From Staphylococcus simulans (GTDB lineage Bacteria; Bacillota; Bacilli; Staphylococcales; Staphylococcaceae): DNA of 64,000 nt. A program made the position numbers and the translations under genes. Location of the stretch: the NCBI RefSeq assembly GCF_002902285.1, contig NZ_PPRU01000025.1, positions 1 through 64,000 of the forward strand, read 5' to 3'. The notes under the pieces are model-generated. The model saw nothing but the letters and a program-made list of their open reading frames with translations. It was not told where the DNA came from and searched no databases. Within the stretch, counting starts at the first letter, position 1. Every line of letters starts with the position of its first letter. Shown in pieces: positions 62,813 to 64,000 of this stretch.

Positions 62813-62828
62813 TAATTTCGAGATTTCG

Positions 62829-62864
62829 ATACTGCATCTTTTCAAAAGGTGCAGTATTTTTTTA
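62829..62864 (+). terminator. rpsD terminator
   Basis: ATACTGCATCTTTT-c-AAAAGGTGCAGTAT followed by TTTTTT. Confidence 0.88.
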
Positions 62865-62954
62865 TGTTAATTTTCCCCTTCCCTTTTATAAGCGCTAGTA
62901 TTATTCAGTTGTTTGCGTCATAATATAATTACTAAATAGAAGGAGATGTGCAAC

Positions 62955-63419
62955 GTGAAAAACTGGTTGAAAAATAATAGATTGATTATGATACTAGCTG
63001 GTGTTTATCTTGTTTCTGGTTTCATCTTCTTACCAAGTTTTACTGAATACTTTGATAAAAGTTATTTTGAAAAATCAATATTAAAAGTGATCATTGATGC
63101 TTTTATAGCCAACTTCGGCTTTGCATTATCTTTATCCCTTGCGATTTCTTTTGTACTTTCAGCTATTATTATGACGTATCAATATTTTAAAAATGACGAA
63201 GTAGATAACGTAATAAAAAGTTTTGCGTTTATCGTTTTAGTGGTTAACGTGTATGTATTTGTTAGTACTTTGATTTTATTATCAATTACCCAAGATAATG
63301 GTGAAGCGATTTTTGCGTTATTTGGATTCTTTTATGGTTTCACAAAGTATCTGCCTTGGGCTTATAACATGATTAATGAACGATTCAATATATCAGACAT
63401 AAAAATGAATAAAAAATAA
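62955..63419 (+). CDS. small integral membrane protein, function unknown
   Basis: A 154-residue protein with four hydrophobic segments: about 8-27, 43-72, 87-115 and 117-130. It ends in a basic tail (INERFNISDIKMNKK). I do not recognise the family. I use the GTG at 62955 (VKNWLKNN), because AAGGAG lies 9 bases before it. The ATG at 62946 touches that site. A TATAAT box is at 62924-62929. It shares a bidirectional terminator with a tiny converging gene. Confidence 0.75.
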   Translation: MKNWLKNNRLIMILAGVYLVSGFIFLPSFTEYFDKSYFEKSILKVIIDAFIANFGFALSLSLAISFVLSAIIMTYQYFKNDEVDNVIKSFAFIVLVVNVYVFVSTLILLSITQDNGEAIFALFGFFYGFTKYLPWAYNMINERFNISDIKMNKK

Positions 63420-63449
63420 AGGATGCCTGTAAAATCAGACATCCTTTTA
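63419..63449. terminator. bidirectional terminator between two membrane-protein genes
   Basis: GGATGcCTG-taaaat-CAGaCATCC with T-rich sequence on both sides. It ends the plus-strand gene and, on the minus strand, the small ORF. Confidence 0.82.
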
Positions 63450-63611
63450 TTATGCACGATGCGCTTTGGCTTTTTTTCGTTTTACTACTCTATAGATAGT
63501 AACTCCTATAATGATGATTACCCAGCTTAATAACTCTTTTTTATCCAGTCTTTGGATAGGTTTGAGGTTAAATTTCATCGTTGTTCGAGAAAAACAGATA
63601 TGAGTTCTCAA
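63450..63611 (-). CDS. small single-span membrane peptide (unlisted small ORF)
   Basis: An ORF of 42 residues from the ATG at 63578, or 53 from the in-frame TTG at 63611. The core is LLSWVIIIIGVTIYRVV, one membrane span, followed by the basic tail KRKKAKAHR and preceded by a charged QRLDKKE. AGAAG lies 5 bases before the TTG, while the ATG has no clear site, which favours 53 residues. A consensus promoter (63654-63682) and a terminator next to the stop complete the unit. I do not recognise the family and no function is assigned. Confidence 0.5.
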   Translation of the reverse strand: MRTHICFSRTTMKFNLKPIQRLDKKELLSWVIIIIGVTIYRVVKRKKAKAHRA

Positions 63612-63653
63612 TCGTTCTTCTCTTATCTTCCCTTCTGTTAATTAGATAATTTA

Positions 63654-63682
63654 ATTATACAAGTGGTATTCTAATTAATCAA
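63654..63682 (-). promoter_or_regulatory. promoter of the small membrane peptide gene
   Basis: On the minus strand TTGATT (63677-63682), 17 bases, then TATAAT (63654-63659). The -35 overlaps the last codons of the upstream phosphodiesterase gene. Confidence 0.72.
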
Positions 63683-64000
63683 TCTAATTCAAAATAATGA
63701 TTTGGGCCATCTGTAATGATGCCATCTACCCCATCAATCATAAGTTTTCTAATATCATTGATATCATTGACTGTATAAGGCAATACTTTTAAGTGATGCA
63801 AGTGTGCCCTTTCTATAAACTTTTGGTTAACGAGTTCATAATTAGGATTAGCATACTCACAAAATTTAGCTAATTTATTAAAATTCGGCATTTTAAACAA
63901 ATATTTTTTCTTACTTAACAACACACCAAGAGAATACTTTCGTGTAAGTTTAGAAATTTTCTCTATACTTCTTTCATCAAATGATTGGATAATGACCTTA
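63679..64000 (-). CDS. glycerophosphodiester phosphodiesterase (C-terminal part)
   Basis: The minus-strand frame runs open from the window edge to the stop at 63679. About 106 residues are visible and the N-terminus lies outside. The visible part has IIQSFDERSIEKI, NPNYELVNQKFIERAHLH, VLPYTVNDINDIRKLM and GVDGIITDGP. These match the last beta strands of the GDPD TIM barrel and the final G-x-DG-I-x-TD-x-P motif. The enzyme splits glycerophosphodiesters into glycerol-3-phosphate and an alcohol. No hydrophobic extension is seen in this part. Confidence 0.85.
   Translation of the reverse strand, partial: KVIIQSFDERSIEKISKLTRKYSLGVLLSKKKYLFKMPNFNKLAKFCEYANPNYELVNQKFIERAHLHHLKVLPYTVNDINDIRKLMIDGVDGIITDGPNHYFELD

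Overview
The window is an AT-rich, densely packed piece of chromosome from a Gram-positive bacterium of the Firmicutes, almost certainly a coagulase-negative Staphylococcus. Grounds: the hemAXCDBL, infC-rpmI-rplT, nrdR-dnaB-dnaI, phoPR, citZ-icd, accDA-pfkA-pyk and uspA/ackA/ytxK/tpx blocks occur in the order known from staphylococci. Further grounds are EzrA, DnaB and DnaI, and a clpX to ysxC interval with no lon gene. The species (for example the carnosus/simulans group) is a guess and not shown by the sequence.

Layout, left to right. 1-2.4 kb (+): two membrane proteins (DUF969, DUF979) and pyroglutamyl peptidase. 2.4-3.5 kb (-): an AbrB-type membrane protein. 3.6-9.8 kb (-): heme operon hemA-hemX-hemC-hemD-hemB-hemL with a Per-box-like palindrome upstream. 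10-15.5 kb (-): ysxC, clpX, tig, a repeat-type cytosolic protein and a Nudix hydrolase. 15.6-17 kb (-): infC-rpmI-rplT behind an L20-type leader. 17-21.1 kb (-): lysP behind a lysine riboswitch and thrS behind a T-box. 21.1-24 kb (-): nrdR-dnaB-dnaI. 24-29.5 kb (-): gapB, and coaE-mutM-polA in transcription order polA, mutM, coaE. 29.5-34.6 kb (-): phoPR and citZ-icd. 34.9-36.3 kb (+): aapA. 36.6-48.5 kb (-): CBS/DRTGG regulator-nrnA-dnaE, then malic enzyme-accD-accA, then pfkA-pyk. 48.7-56.1 kb: universal stress proteins, a metallo-beta-lactamase-fold hydrolase, pepQ, ald, ackA, ytxK, tpx. 56.3-61.3 kb (-): a TauE/SafE permease, thiI, cysteine desulfurase, ezrA. 61.4-64 kb: free-methionine-sulfoxide reductase, rpsD behind a structured leader, a small membrane protein, an unlisted tiny membrane-protein gene, and the C-terminal end of a glycerophosphodiester phosphodiesterase.

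Together the genes cover heme synthesis, replication initiation and repair, translation factors and ribosomal proteins, and central carbon flow. That flow runs through glycolysis (pfkA, pyk), gluconeogenesis (gapB), the citrate branch (citZ, icd), malic enzyme, fatty-acid start (accDA) and acetate overflow (ackA).

No phage, insertion sequence, CRISPR array, tRNA or rRNA gene is visible, and I see no large undescribed multi-gene system. The parts worth a second look are regulatory or small. They are a crossing-helix (pseudoknot) leader before rpsD, a complete promoter-ORF-terminator unit for a 42-53 residue membrane peptide, a Per-like box before hemA, paired CcpN-like boxes before gapB, a probable AUA start in infC, a branched palindrome between tig and clpX, and several palindromes or direct repeats in promoters.
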